A stretch of DNA of 64,000 bases from Nitrospiraceae bacterium (GTDB lineage: Bacteria > Nitrospirota > Nitrospiria > Nitrospirales > Nitrospiraceae): NCBI GenBank assembly GCA_035623075.1, contig DASPUC010000023.1, positions 23,481 through 87,480 of the forward strand, read 5' to 3'. A model generated the notes under the pieces. The model did not search any database. It saw only the letters and a list, made by a program, of their open reading frames with translations, and was not told where the DNA came from. This document shows, in pieces, positions 35,337 through 43,808 of the stretch (positions are counted from its first letter, which is position 1; the number at the start of each line of letters is the position of its first letter). The translations under genes were made by a program, and so were the position numbers.

Positions 35337-35678
35337 ATGAGGAAAAGAAAACGTGCAAGCTTGGAAGCCGCAGGGTGGGCAGTAGGATCGGTAAAGGAGT
35401 TTCTCGGCCTGTCTGAAGCCGACGCGGTCTTGATTGAAATGAAGCTGGCCCTCAGCCGTAGCCTTCGGGACCGGCGAAAGAAACATGGTCTGTCACAGGT
35501 TCAGCTCGCTGAACGACTCCAATCGAGTCAATCTCGGGTTGCCAAAATGGAAGCGGGGGATCCCTCAGTCTCAATGGATCTCCTCGTCAGCTCGCTGCTC
35601 CTGCTCGGAGCCAGCTCGACCGACCTTGCCAAAGCCATTCGGGGCGAAGGCCGAAGCAAGAACGGACGTGCCGCATAA
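35337..35678 (+). CDS. HigA-like XRE-family antitoxin
   Basis: 113 residues with a helix-turn-helix (about 45-90): SLRDRRKKHGLSQVQLAERLQS and SRVAKMEAGD. The N-terminal segment WAVGSVKEFLGLSEADAVLIE is typical of antitoxins paired with Gp49-like toxins. It is predicted to neutralise the toxin and repress at the ATGTCA dyad. Two bases separate it from the toxin stop. Confidence 0.92.
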   Translation: MRKRKRASLEAAGWAVGSVKEFLGLSEADAVLIEMKLALSRSLRDRRKKHGLSQVQLAERLQSSQSRVAKMEAGDPSVSMDLLVSSLLLLGASSTDLAKAIRGEGRSKNGRAA

Positions 35679-35689
35679 TCCTTGCCCCT

Positions 35690-35990
35690 CGGCTCGGCTC
35701 TTTCCTCTCACTCCTGGCTTCTCACTTTTCACTGTTCACATCCCGTCTCGCACGTCCCGCCGAGCGAATACGTGCATTTCATCTTGCCTTGGAGAGAAGA
35801 GCCTATGGCCAATGGCTTATGGCACAGGCAGTGGGAGAAACACGGGCCGCTCTTTGTTCGTGCTATAGGCCATACGCTCTTGTTCCCTCCGCCATCAGCT
35901 ATCAGCCATCAGCTCTTTGGTCCTGCCATACGCCATACGCTCTTGTCGGCGCTTCACGCCTCCCGGCCACGTCCCTAGGGATTCGCCTAG
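35690..35990. repeat. Repeat cluster with heptads
   Basis: GCGAATACGTGCATTTCATCTT (35765, related to 26251), ATGGCCAATGGCTTATGGC inverted heptads (35803-35825) and then GCCATCAGCTATCAGCCATC and CATACGCCATACGC (35891-35940). No gene is supported in 35679-36110. Confidence 0.65.
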
Positions 35991-36110
35991 CCTCCTTTCG
36001 GAGAATTGCTTTCTTTCGCCGAAAAAGGTAAGGGATTCGGCTTGAATACTGGGATTTCTCGTGGAAAAAGGTATTCTTCGGCGCGTTGTTGGTCTTAAGA
36101 GGAGCCTCTC

Positions 36111-36461
36111 ATGGATCGTATGGAGACGGTCATCAAAGAGATTCGAAGATTCATCGCCGAACGAGACTGGAGCCAATTTCACGATCCCAAAAATCTCGCT
36201 ATGGCGGTGGCCTCTGAAGCTTGAGAGCTATTGGCTGAGTATCGATGGATATCGAACACCGAAGCGGACCAACTTACCAAGAGCAAAGATAAACGTGCGC
36301 AGGTTGCAGCGGAAGCAGCTGATGTTGGAATCGCTCTCCTCCTTTTCTGCGACAGAATTGGCGTGGACCTGATTGATGCTATTCGAACCAAGATGGTGAC
36401 GAACTCTCACAATTACCCCGCTGATGAATCAAAAGGCAAAGCCGAAAGACCTAGGAAATGA
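36111..36461 (+). pseudogene. MazG-like nucleotide pyrophosphohydrolase with TGA at codon 38
   Basis: MazG/NTP-PPase family: FIAERDWSQFHDPKNLAMAV, then SEA-stop-ELLAEYRWIS, then AAEAADVGIALLLFCDRIGV with the second metal-binding E-x-x-D. The stop TGA (36222-36224) falls inside the EAxELLE metal motif, where Gly (GGA) or Ala is usual; one G-to-T change accounts for it. AGAGGAG precedes ATG 36111. A restart at TTG 36231 would lose catalytic residues. The 3' end overlaps the HNH gene by four bases, so the four genes to 39332 form an operon. Confidence 0.85.
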
Positions 36462-37384
36462 GACTCTGGGTCGGTGTGACGGACGGAGATTGGTATCGGT
36501 ATCTCAGCAAGCGTCCAGACCTCGATGAAGTGAATTTCTGGCAGCCAGGAGGAAATCGCGAGTTTAGTGCGCTCTCTCCTGGCGAATTGTTCCTTTTTAA
36601 GCTGCATTACCCCGAAAATATGATCGTGGGCGGTGGCTTCTTTGCTACGTCCTCAATTCTTCCATGTAGTCTCGCTTGGGAAACCTTTGGTGAGAAGAAC
36701 GGAGCCAACACCTATGCGGAGATGAGGCGCCGCATTGAAAAGTATCGAAAATCGGAGCCCCAGCCGCACGAAGATTACAAAGTTGGATGCATCATCGTTG
36801 AGCAGCCATTCTTTCTTGGGAGATCAACTTGGATCGCTGTCCCATCGAGTTTCGCGAAGAACATAGTTTCAGGAAAAAGATATGACATCGCATCGCAGGA
36901 TGGGAGAGAGCTGTGGGAGTCAGTTCAAACCGCACTAAGAGCACAGGGTGTGTCCAATCAATATGCGTCAGATAGCCCGAGACCCGTCTATGGCGAGTCC
37001 GTTCTTATTACACCCCGTATTGGGCAGGGTGCATTTCGTGTGATGGTGACGGATACGTACGAGAGAAGGTGTGCTATCACAAAAGAAAGAGCCTTACCCG
37101 TGCTTCAAGCGGCCCATATCAAGCCGGTGGCAGAGGGTGGCCAACATCGAATCGACAATGGCCTTCTTCTCCGATCCGATGTGCATACCTTGTTTGACCG
37201 AGGCTATCTAACGGTGACACCTGATTACACGGTGCAAGTGAGCCGCCGTTTAAAGATGGATTTCGATAATGGCGAACATTATTTCCAGTTGCAAGGAACG
37301 AAAATATGGGTGCCACCTCATCTCAACGACCAACCCAGTCGAGAAGTCCTAGAGTGGCATGCTGATACCGTGTTTATGGGATGA
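36458..37384 (+). CDS. HNH endonuclease with N-terminal PUA/EVE-like domain
   Basis: 308 residues. The C-terminal 100 carry an HNH core: RCAITKERALPVLQAAHIKP, then the Asn-Gly-Leu-Leu segment and DVHTLFDRG, the layout of restriction HNH enzymes. The first 150 residues (VNFWQPGGN, LSPGELFLFKLHYP, IVGGGFFATSSILP, SLAWETFGEKNG) look like a PUA/EVE-superfamily reader, the kind that recognises modified bases. A modification-dependent restriction enzyme is inferred. It is coupled to the broken MazG gene upstream and followed immediately by the NucS-like gene. Confidence 0.8.
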   Translation: MRLWVGVTDGDWYRYLSKRPDLDEVNFWQPGGNREFSALSPGELFLFKLHYPENMIVGGGFFATSSILPCSLAWETFGEKNGANTYAEMRRRIEKYRKSEPQPHEDYKVGCIIVEQPFFLGRSTWIAVPSSFAKNIVSGKRYDIASQDGRELWESVQTALRAQGVSNQYASDSPRPVYGESVLITPRIGQGAFRVMVTDTYERRCAITKERALPVLQAAHIKPVAEGGQHRIDNGLLLRSDVHTLFDRGYLTVTPDYTVQVSRRLKMDFDNGEHYFQLQGTKIWVPPHLNDQPSREVLEWHADTVFMG

Positions 37385-37387
37385 GTG

Positions 37388-38317
37388 ATGCCGTATATCT
37401 TCCTCGTTAATGAAACGAATCGTCACATCTGTATCCAACACAGATTATTTGGGGTGCCTGCAACAGATCGCGCAAGGAGCCAGATCAGCAGCGTAGTCAA
37501 AGGTGACCAGCTATTTCTCTATATCTATGGAACCGGGTTGTTGTACGGCCCGTTTAGAGCAGAATCTAATCTATTCCTGGAGAAATATCCTGAGCAAGGA
37601 CCGTGGAACCTTTCACCCGTTGATAAGAAGCACGGCTACTATCCCTATCGCTTGCATGTCAGCACCGACGAGCTTCGGGGCCATGGTATCCCGTTCAAGA
37701 AAATCGAACGATTGAACATAGGTTTGAATACTGAACTTCTTCAACGGAAGAGCGTTGTATATGCGTCTCCCTTTCAAGCGCACATCTTTGAAGAGCTACT
37801 GCGCGATCTGCCAGTGGAACGAGAGGTGGGACCCGTGGCAGAGAAGGATTTTTCTCACCTTGAGAGCATATACACGAGAACGGTGGAGGTGACCGACAGC
37901 CAAGAGAAAGCCCTGCAGCTTCTAGTTCAAAAAAACTTCGAACAGCTGGAGGAAGGAGTTAAGCCTGTCACATCTTACTTCAACGTGCAGTACGGCACAA
38001 TTCGCGGGGAGATCGATATTTTAGGTCAAGACAAAGAGCGCAATTACGTTGTTACGGAGCTAAAAGCAGAAAACCTGAAGAAGGATATCTGGACCCAACT
38101 ACTCACCTATTCCCATGTGATTAGAGACATCTATGCCAAGCATGAAGGGGTAGAGGTGCGTACGTTCTTAATTTGTCCGGGCTTTGATCGCAGGACTTTC
38201 TATTCTTATCCTGAACTGAAGAAGCTTCTAAAAAGGCAAGAGTCTGTGCGTGTGTTCAAGTACGAGACGAATTTCAAAGACCGAATATCATTCGAAGAGA
38301 TTCCGGTCACGATTTAA
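37388..38317 (+). CDS. NucS-like nuclease with N-terminal EVE/DCD-like domain
   Basis: About 309 residues. The N-terminal 140 (YIFLVNETNRHICIQHRLFG, KGDQLFLYIYGTGLLYGP) resemble EVE/DCD-type domains. The C-terminal half shows GEIDILGQDKERNYVVTELK, a PD-(D/E)XK active site as in NucS/EndoMS mismatch nucleases. ATG 37388 or GTG 37385 begins right after the HNH stop. It has no PCNA-binding tail. It may act with the HNH protein on altered DNA; this pairing is inferred from context only. Confidence 0.78.
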   Translation: MPYIFLVNETNRHICIQHRLFGVPATDRARSQISSVVKGDQLFLYIYGTGLLYGPFRAESNLFLEKYPEQGPWNLSPVDKKHGYYPYRLHVSTDELRGHGIPFKKIERLNIGLNTELLQRKSVVYASPFQAHIFEELLRDLPVEREVGPVAEKDFSHLESIYTRTVEVTDSQEKALQLLVQKNFEQLEEGVKPVTSYFNVQYGTIRGEIDILGQDKERNYVVTELKAENLKKDIWTQLLTYSHVIRDIYAKHEGVEVRTFLICPGFDRRTFYSYPELKKLLKRQESVRVFKYETNFKDRISFEEIPVTI

Positions 38318-38348
38318 ACCTGTCGCCTGTCCCACATCGGAGACAGAT

Positions 38349-39332
38349 ATGACCTACAAACAACTCGTTGACTTTATTGAACGTCGTATGAGGATGTCGC
38401 ATATCTACCAGCCCGTTATGCTCCTGACTCTGCTGCAGCACGACGGCGAATGCTCAGAGACCGACATTGCACGGGCTATCTCGATGCATGATCCAACCCA
38501 GATTGAATACTACGAAGCGATCACAAGAAATATGGTCGGTCGCGTGCTGACCCGGCACGGAATTGTGAAGCGGGATGGCAAGCGGTTTAGTCTTCTGGCC
38601 GCACATTCACTTTCAAAGGACCAACGTACTGAACTCCGACGACTACTGATGGCAAAGCTGGATCAATATATTGCAAAGCGGGGTGAAAGGATCTGGCAGC
38701 ATCGCAAGCTGGCACTCGGCGACATCTCGGGAACCGTCAAATATGAAGTCCTAAAACGAGCAAGCACACGCTGCGAACTCTGCGGCATCTCGAACAGTGA
38801 TCGCGCTCTCGAAGTTGACCACATTGTTCCTAGGAACCATGGCGGCAGCGATGAAGTCGCCAATCTACAGGCTCTTTGCTAAAGCTGCAATTCGATGAAG
38901 CGTGATCGGGATGCCACTGACTTCCGGGCGTTGCGCGAATCCTATGACCATCGCGAGGACACTTGCCCGTTCTGCGCTCGACAGAAAGCCGGTAACATCT
39001 CTCTGGAGAACGAACTGTGTTTTGGAATCAAGGATGAATACCCGGTGACTGATTTCCACATGCTGGTCATCCCGAAGAGACACGTGTCGGATTTCTTTGA
39101 ACTGTACGAGCCTGAAAGACATGCTTGTGTTCGGCTCTTAGACGAAGCAAAGCGCAGATCGAAGCAGCAGGATCCTACCATTGCGGGTTTCAATGTTGGC
39201 ATCAACGTGGGCGAAGCCGCCGGCCAAACCGTTCATCATTGCCACGTCCATTTGATTCCTAGGCGAAGCGGCGATGTCGAGCAGCCTCGCGGAGGTGTGC
39301 GAAACGTCATTCCAGGCAAGGGAGCTTATTAG
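38349..39332 (+). pseudogene. HNH-HIT fusion interrupted by TAA
   Basis: One continuous frame broken once, at TAA 38880-38882. The first part: a wHTH-like region (about 1-100) and an HNH domain with RCELCGISNSDRALEVDHIV, PRNHGGSDEVANLQALC. The frame resumes SCNSMKRDRDATDFR, completing the HNH zinc site, then a HIT domain (TCPFCARQKAG, HMLVIPKRHVSDFFEL, HHCHVHLIPR). The stop replaces a residue that is usually Tyr or similar (TAC). HIT proteins hydrolyse nucleotide-phosphoramidates. A start codon at 38895 could give the HIT half alone. Confidence 0.85.
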
Positions 39333-39649
39333 AAGTAAGGGAGAAGAAAAGGGGCCAGGCTACTTAATCGATAGGGTTAAGTCATCGATCATCTCGAGTC
39401 CGCCTTAGGAGTCTGTCCGAGTATTCCCTTCTGCTGCGGCAAATGATACTGGTACATCTGCTTCGTTCTCGGCCTGAGACAATCCTCTACGTATTGCAGA
39501 GAATACGCCTCTGGTTCTCTCTGGCCTGTGGCCTCGCAGCTGGACCGCCTCCTTTGCCTCGTGACGAAGGGCTACTCGGACAGGCTCCTGACCAATTCCG
39601 TCTGATCGCGAATGATCTTACGGACCATGACAAGTAAATGGAGACTCAC
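39333..39649. other. Gap with AAAAGGGGCCAGG-type element
   Basis: GAAGAAAAGGGGCCAGG (39347-39363) and CCTTAGGAGTCTGTCC (39404-39419) belong to a dispersed family also seen at 42590-42660. A 64-codon frame at 39443-39637 has no SD and no family resemblance and is not called. Confidence 0.45.
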
Positions 39650-40183
39650 ATGAAACCATTGAATGGTGTTCTGGCGTGGCTCCTGATTGTGGCTGTCATT
39701 CCAGCTTGTACAGGGAAGGAAGAGACGACGAGTGGTGAGCAAAAGGGAACCGGAGCAGCAAGAACGCAAGAGGAAGTTCTCCTCGAAAAGACCATCACTG
39801 ATCTGGCCAGCCGAGGGACGGAATTCCCGAAAACAAAAGACTCACAATCGATCCTTCGCTTCTATTCTCGAGGTTACGCTGGGATCAATAACGGAAAGTC
39901 TGAGTCTCTGAAGGACATTGAGAAGTACCTCTCCGACCTTATCGAGCGAATCAATCGCGGTGAACCTATCGGTGTCTCGGCAAAAGTGTCTAACATCAAA
40001 ACAAGTGTCACTGGTCCGTCAGGATGGGCGACGTATGATTATGACTATAAGGTAGGCCGTGGCGGAGTCGTTCTACAGGCTGAGCAAGGCAAATGCACGA
40101 CGATTTTCAGGAAGCAAGGGGACTCGTGGCTCATCCAACATGATCACTGTTCGACGGAAAGCCCTCCGATTTTTCTACGATGA
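39650..40183 (+). CDS. Hypothetical lipoprotein, SnoaL/NTF2-like
   Basis: 177 residues: a lipoprotein signal (LLIVAVIPAC, Cys at about residue 20), a Glu/Thr/Gly-rich linker, then an alpha+beta domain (about 45-172) with LASRGTEFPKTKDSQSILRF and ATYDYDYKVG, ending TTIFRKQGDSWLIQHDHCS, which resembles the DUF4440/SnoaL-like NTF2 fold. ATG 39650 follows GGAG; 39638 is also open. It is presumably anchored in the envelope; ligand unknown. Confidence 0.75.
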   Translation: MKPLNGVLAWLLIVAVIPACTGKEETTSGEQKGTGAARTQEEVLLEKTITDLASRGTEFPKTKDSQSILRFYSRGYAGINNGKSESLKDIEKYLSDLIERINRGEPIGVSAKVSNIKTSVTGPSGWATYDYDYKVGRGGVVLQAEQGKCTTIFRKQGDSWLIQHDHCSTESPPIFLR

Positions 40184-40195
40184 AGGAGTCTCTGT

Positions 40196-40591
40196 TCACT
40201 GAACTGTTATGGAGGTGAGCTCCTCTGTCTTGTCGAAGTCGACGGTGGCCCACGTCGTGTTACATCTCATGCCGATCTCGCTCGGCGTGGCGAACATTTC
40301 CCAAACCCCTAAGGAGACGATGTCCATGAGAAGGTTGCCCGTGCCGCGAACATCTTTGTCTTGGTAAGCCTCTGGGGAGATTTGACAATAGCTAAAGACG
40401 TCTTCTCGGCTTCCATCGTCCTTTTCTGTGCTCAATGCCGGCTCGCCTAATCGCTCAATCACCTCCATCCGTGACCAGCCAAGCGAGGGTGTAGGAACTG
40501 GAGGTGGGAGCGTGAAGGCCATGTAGACGCTACATCCAGAATTCAGCAATGAGACTGCGAGAAGAAACAGTCCGACGGTAAGAACTTTCAT
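40196..40591 (-). CDS. Lipoprotein related to the 33158-33565 product
   Basis: 131 residues: MKVLTVGLFLLAVSLLNSGC with a lipobox Cys at 20, then SVYMAFTLPPPVPTPSLGWS and RMEVIERLGEPALS, a SmpA/BamE-like turn. It shares the C-S-x-Y-x-A-x-x-x-P-P start and the x-R-x-x-V-x-x-x-x-G-x-P pattern with the lipoprotein at 33158. A central hydrophobic stretch (LLMDIVSLGVWEMF) aligns in position. It converges on the preceding gene; function unknown. Confidence 0.72.
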   Translation of the reverse strand: MKVLTVGLFLLAVSLLNSGCSVYMAFTLPPPVPTPSLGWSRMEVIERLGEPALSTEKDDGSREDVFSYCQISPEAYQDKDVRGTGNLLMDIVSLGVWEMFATPSEIGMRCNTTWATVDFDKTEELTSITVQ

Positions 40592-40885
40592 GTTGTTGAC
40601 TTCGGTCTGCTAGGAACCTGCGACATGATGGGCCAGGTATGAATCTCGTGCCAGTTCACAGAGCTACCTTTTAACGTACCAGTACAACTCGCCGTAATTC
40701 AAATCGAGGAAGGAAACGGTTCCAGGAACAGTTTCCTTCCACGTGTTGCTTGTTCTCAGGCGGCAACGCCGGCCGCCGCGGCATCTCGTGCAGTCTCGAC
40801 AAGTTGATATTTCTTTCGTTTGAGCCAGAGTTTGTTATGCTCGAGACGATCTTCTCACAACTCTCAACATGGAACGACTCGGGCG

Positions 40886-41323
40886 ATGGACGGGTTGACA
40901 CACCTCGGGTACCAGAGACGAACGCAACTGCGCGCCTCTGTCCAACTCCCCGCGACGTTTCTGACGCCACAGTTGGTCGGCGGCGGCGTGATTCAGGACG
41001 CGTCCCGTACAGGTCTGCGCATTGACACGCTTGAGCCGGTGTCAGTCGGTATGGCCTTCGCGATACAGGTCTACTTCCCTCAGGAGCCTGGGCCGTTGAC
41101 GATTGACGAGGCGGTCGTGCAATGGACCAACGGCACCCAGTTTGGGGCGAGGTTCACCAAACTGGATGATGCGGTCTTGCCAAGACTGGACACCTTCTAT
41201 GTCCTTGCCTTAGAGGAGCAGTTGCAGTCACTGGCGGAGTTCTTAACCGCACTCTCTGCACCAACGTCTGCTCTGGAATGGCTGAGGACGTCCGGCAGGG
41301 CTCATCCCTCTCTCAGCCTGTGA
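40886..41323 (+). CDS. PilZ-domain protein (c-di-GMP receptor candidate)
   Basis: 145 residues. QRRTQLRASVQLPATF holds the RxxxR c-di-GMP motif near the N-terminus and DASRTGLRID the (D/N)xSxxG motif, followed by the beta-barrel strands. The last 40 residues form a helix rich in Leu, Ala and Ser. ATG 40886 is chosen; 40820 is open but adds non-conserved residues. It may regulate motility or exopolysaccharide; no such genes are nearby. Confidence 0.78.
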   Translation: MDGLTHLGYQRRTQLRASVQLPATFLTPQLVGGGVIQDASRTGLRIDTLEPVSVGMAFAIQVYFPQEPGPLTIDEAVVQWTNGTQFGARFTKLDDAVLPRLDTFYVLALEEQLQSLAEFLTALSAPTSALEWLRTSGRAHPSLSL

Positions 41324-41911
41324 AACGATAACCTTCCCGCCTCTCGCCCGTGCCCTCTCGCGACCGACCCTCCTCCAATACGCCTCCCTAGGAGGCTTCC
41401 ATGCCCTTCACGCATCGGAGGAGAAGAAAAGGGAAAAGGCTCCTTCATCGGCATGACTGATCATCAACACCGTCGAACCATTCCGGCAGACCTCTTCTCG
41501 TTCCAACAAGGATGGTGGGGCGAGTGCGACTTGCGAGGGTGCATGGCTATATTATGCTTTTTCAGGATGAGGCCTGATTGATCTCCCACTGCGCGCATGC
41601 GACGAGCACCGCCCGAGATGCAAAAATACGATGGGCCTCGTGTGCGGGTCGCGCGAGCACAGGAGATTAACAGGCCTCATCCCCTCGGTCCCGTCGCCGG
41701 AGCACGCGATCCCACCATCCGTCGACTCCCTCGAATCCGCCCTCGAACGGTTCTTTGTAGCGAGAGAGGGTCAGGTCTTGCGTTAACACATCACGCTCCA
41801 ACCCTGCCAGCCCCCGCCGCGACAGAAAAACGAAGAGCTGATGGCGTATGGCTAATAGCCTATGGCCGGTACGAAAGAAGAGAGGACTTATCGCCCATCA
41901 CGTATGGTCGG
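41324..41911. other. Gap with long palindromic repeat
   Basis: 588 bases. GAGGAGAAGAAAAGGGAAAAGG (41418-41439) is a variant of the AAAAGG(TG)TCAGGAACC family. At 41570-41680 GGCCTGATTGATCTCCCACT, GCGCGCATGCG and the inverted GCGCGAGCACAGGAGATTAAC and AGGCCT arms form a long hairpin, matched at 48810-48912. Heptads occur near 41840. The 200-codon plus frame across 41597-42217 is antisense to relE and rejected. Confidence 0.6.
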
Positions 41912-42178
41912 TCAATAGGCCCTTTGAAAGTCAGGCTTGGTGAGAATGCGCACGATGTCAATACGATTCCCAGACCGTTTGAACACCACGCGATAGTCGC
42001 CGGCTCTCAGCCGATAGAGACGTTCCTTGAACCCCTGCAACTTCTTGATCCGCTTTCCGTCCGGGATGGGATCGTGCGCGAGGCGGGCGCAGTCGGCGAG
42101 AATCTGATGGGTGATCTTATCAGGGAAGGAGTCCAGGTCCTGTTGAGCTTTTTCAGACAGAAAGACCTGGCAGGTCAC
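41912..42178 (-). CDS. RelE-type mRNA interferase toxin
   Basis: 88 residues with RelE signatures: VFLSEKAQQDLDSFP, DGKRIKKLQGFKERLYRLRA, GDYRVVFKRSGNRIDIVRIL. The basic residues and the Arg of YRLRAGDYRVVF that act in ribosome-dependent mRNA cleavage are present. It overlaps the antitoxin gene by four bases (ATGA). Intact. Confidence 0.93.
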   Translation of the reverse strand: MTCQVFLSEKAQQDLDSFPDKITHQILADCARLAHDPIPDGKRIKKLQGFKERLYRLRAGDYRVVFKRSGNRIDIVRILTKPDFQRAY

Positions 42179-42450
42179 GCCTTGCGGGCCTTCTTCATCC
42201 GTCGCTTGGCTTTGTAGTCGGACAGCGACATCCTCCGCCCCGCGCGGATGTCTTTGAGGCCCTCTTCGATCTTTTTGCGCAACGTCGGGCTATAGGCCAG
42301 CAAGGCGTCTTCGATGTCGTCCTCGGTCACGGGGACCAGCATGGCAGTTGGTCGTCCGTGCGTGGTGACGAGGACCGTGTTTCCTCGTTCGACCGTCCTG
42401 AGCATCTCGGACGTCTTGGTCTTGAGTTCGCGCACGTTCGTGAATTTCAC
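42175..42450 (-). CDS. Phd/YefM-type antitoxin
   Basis: 91 residues: a Phd/YefM DNA-binding fold at the N-terminus (VKFTNVRELKTKTSEMLRTV, GNTVLVTTHGRPTAMLVPV) and a basic, helical C-terminus that wraps RelE. GTG 42450 is chosen because AGGAG lies 8 bases upstream and the residues fit the family; the frame stays open to 42612. Autoregulation of the pair is expected. Confidence 0.9.
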   Translation of the reverse strand: MKFTNVRELKTKTSEMLRTVERGNTVLVTTHGRPTAMLVPVTEDDIEDALLAYSPTLRKKIEEGLKDIRAGRRMSLSDYKAKRRMKKARKA

Positions 42451-42587
42451 TGGATCCGCTCCTGTGGTTACAAGTGTGACCACATCGTAGGGTCTCCATG
42501 CCGCCAAGTCAAGACGCCTTACGCACGGTTTATAGTCGGACAGGACCCATTTCGAGTGGGAGAATAGGTGCCGGGAATCGTTTCCGG

Positions 42588-42660
42588 TGAAGAAAAAGGT
42601 GTCAGGAACCAATTGCAGTTAAGAATCGTCGCCACCCTCGACTCCGCCCTAGGAGTCTGC
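42588..42660. repeat. GGTGTCAGGAACC-type element
   Basis: GAAAAAGGTGTCAGGAACC (42592-42610) followed by CCCTCGACTCCGCCCTAGG and AGTCTGCC. The same core recurs at 43095, 53564 and 58036, with variants elsewhere. It resembles REP sequences linked to RAYT transposases, but no transposase is present here. Confidence 0.5.
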
Positions 42661-42978
42661 CGCGTTCTGTCCCTTGAATGTGGTATTCGTTCTTACTCTT
42701 CGTGTGTGACCGATGACCATTGCCCCGATCATGCCACCCCAACACAACAAGAGAACTGATCCGATTTCATCCGGGGTCAATGAATCCCGATGGACGAAGC
42801 CATATCCAACCCACACCCATCCCCCGACTCCCAACAGGAAACCAACATAACCAGTTCGTCCGACTGTGCCGAAGACTGTTTTGAAAAATGCAGGTGCACT
42901 GAAGAATAGATACTCAACCAAAACCAGCAATCCTATCAACAACGTGAGGTAGCGGATCCACATGATGACCTGGTCCAT
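42649..42978 (-). CDS. Hypothetical small membrane protein
   Basis: 109 residues with three hydrophobic helices (about 10-30, 40-63, 73-95) and a basic C-terminus (HTRRVRTN). The start at 42978 (MDQVIMWIRYL) is preferred to 43050. No family is recognised. Its 3' end borders the GGTGTCAGGAACC-type element. Confidence 0.5.
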   Translation of the reverse strand: MDQVIMWIRYLTLLIGLLVLVEYLFFSAPAFFKTVFGTVGRTGYVGFLLGVGGWVWVGYGFVHRDSLTPDEIGSVLLLCWGGMIGAMVIGHTRRVRTNTTFKGQNAADS

Positions 42979-43463
42979 TGTCTGCCTCAACCCGCCTGTT
43001 GGTGATCGCACGTCTGATTCTGAACTATCACGCAAGCCGTTGAGGGACAATTGTTTTGAAGATTCTTGTCTCGGCAGGGGGGCTGAGAGAAAACGGTGTC
43101 AGGAACAGTGGTCAGTCCTCTGGTCCATCTGGTCTGTTTGGTTCATCTGGTCTGTTTGGTTGAAGGAGCGGAAGAAGCGAGAGGGGTCAGGCGGGAGGCG
43201 ACCGGCGAGCGAGACGGGCGATACGCGTGCTGGCGAGAAGAGCGAGACGACCACAGAGCCGCTTCCCAAACGCTTCCTACCCATGTATCCTGCCGCAACT
43301 ATTCCTGGGGCAACAACCTCGTTGAATCCGTTCCCCGCAGCGACGACATGAGCGATGGCGATTATCCTTCGACGAGGGTCAGGACTGGCCTCGAACACTG
43401 GATGTATCTGTTCTTCCTCAAAAAGACCGGAGTCAAGTGGCGGTTGAGTCTGGGCTGGTGTGA
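42979..43463. other. Gap with TGGTC/TGGTT units
   Basis: It contains AAAACGGTGTCAGGAACAG (43090-43108), then CTCTGGTCCATCTGGTCTG and TTTGGTTCATCTGGTCTG units (43119-43160). Frames here run through the repeat and are not credible. Nothing else is seen before the DUF6883 gene. Confidence 0.5.
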
Positions 43464-43808
43464 ATGAACATACCCAATAGAGAACATGCCGTTGTCGAAC
43501 ATGAGAAGGTGAGGGACTACCTGCTTAACGAGGCTCATCCAGATGGATTTGGGAAAGCGGAGTTTTTTATCGCACTAGGCTTTCGGCGAGAGGCATGCGA
43601 GGCATTGGTCGATGCGTTGCGGCGGATAGCCCGAGACTCACCTGTGACAAAAAGCATGACATCCACCCATGGTCACAAGTATATTGTAGATGGTCTGCTT
43701 CAGGCGCCGAGTGGTCGAACTGCAATGGTGCGGACTATATGGATTGTTGACGCGGGCGGGGATGTGCCACGTCTCGTGACGGCCTATCCGAGAGAACAGG
43801 AGCCATGA
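43464..43808 (+). CDS. DUF6883-domain protein
   Basis: 114 residues: MNIPNREHAVVEHEKVRDYL, LNEAHPDGFGKAEFF, then GHKYIVDGLLQAPSGRTAMV and TIWIVDAGGDVPRLVTAYP. The pattern fits DUF6883, a small domain found in toxin-like contexts and next to DUF4926. Function untested. It is coupled to the next gene by a 4-base overlap (ATGA), typical of a two-gene toxin-antitoxin or effector-immunity unit. Confidence 0.8.
   Translation: MNIPNREHAVVEHEKVRDYLLNEAHPDGFGKAEFFIALGFRREACEALVDALRRIARDSPVTKSMTSTHGHKYIVDGLLQAPSGRTAMVRTIWIVDAGGDVPRLVTAYPREQEP

Noticed and set aside
31095..38882. Stop-codon reassignment or selenocysteine
   Set aside because: Three different stop codons interrupt three genes, and core genes end normally with all three. 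No selenocysteine element was recognised.
39443..39637. 64-codon frame possibly a transposase fragment
   Set aside because: No transposase motif can be identified; flanks are repeat units only.
41597..42217. 206-codon plus-strand frame
   Set aside because: It is antisense to relE and runs through repeat DNA, with no SD or family resemblance.
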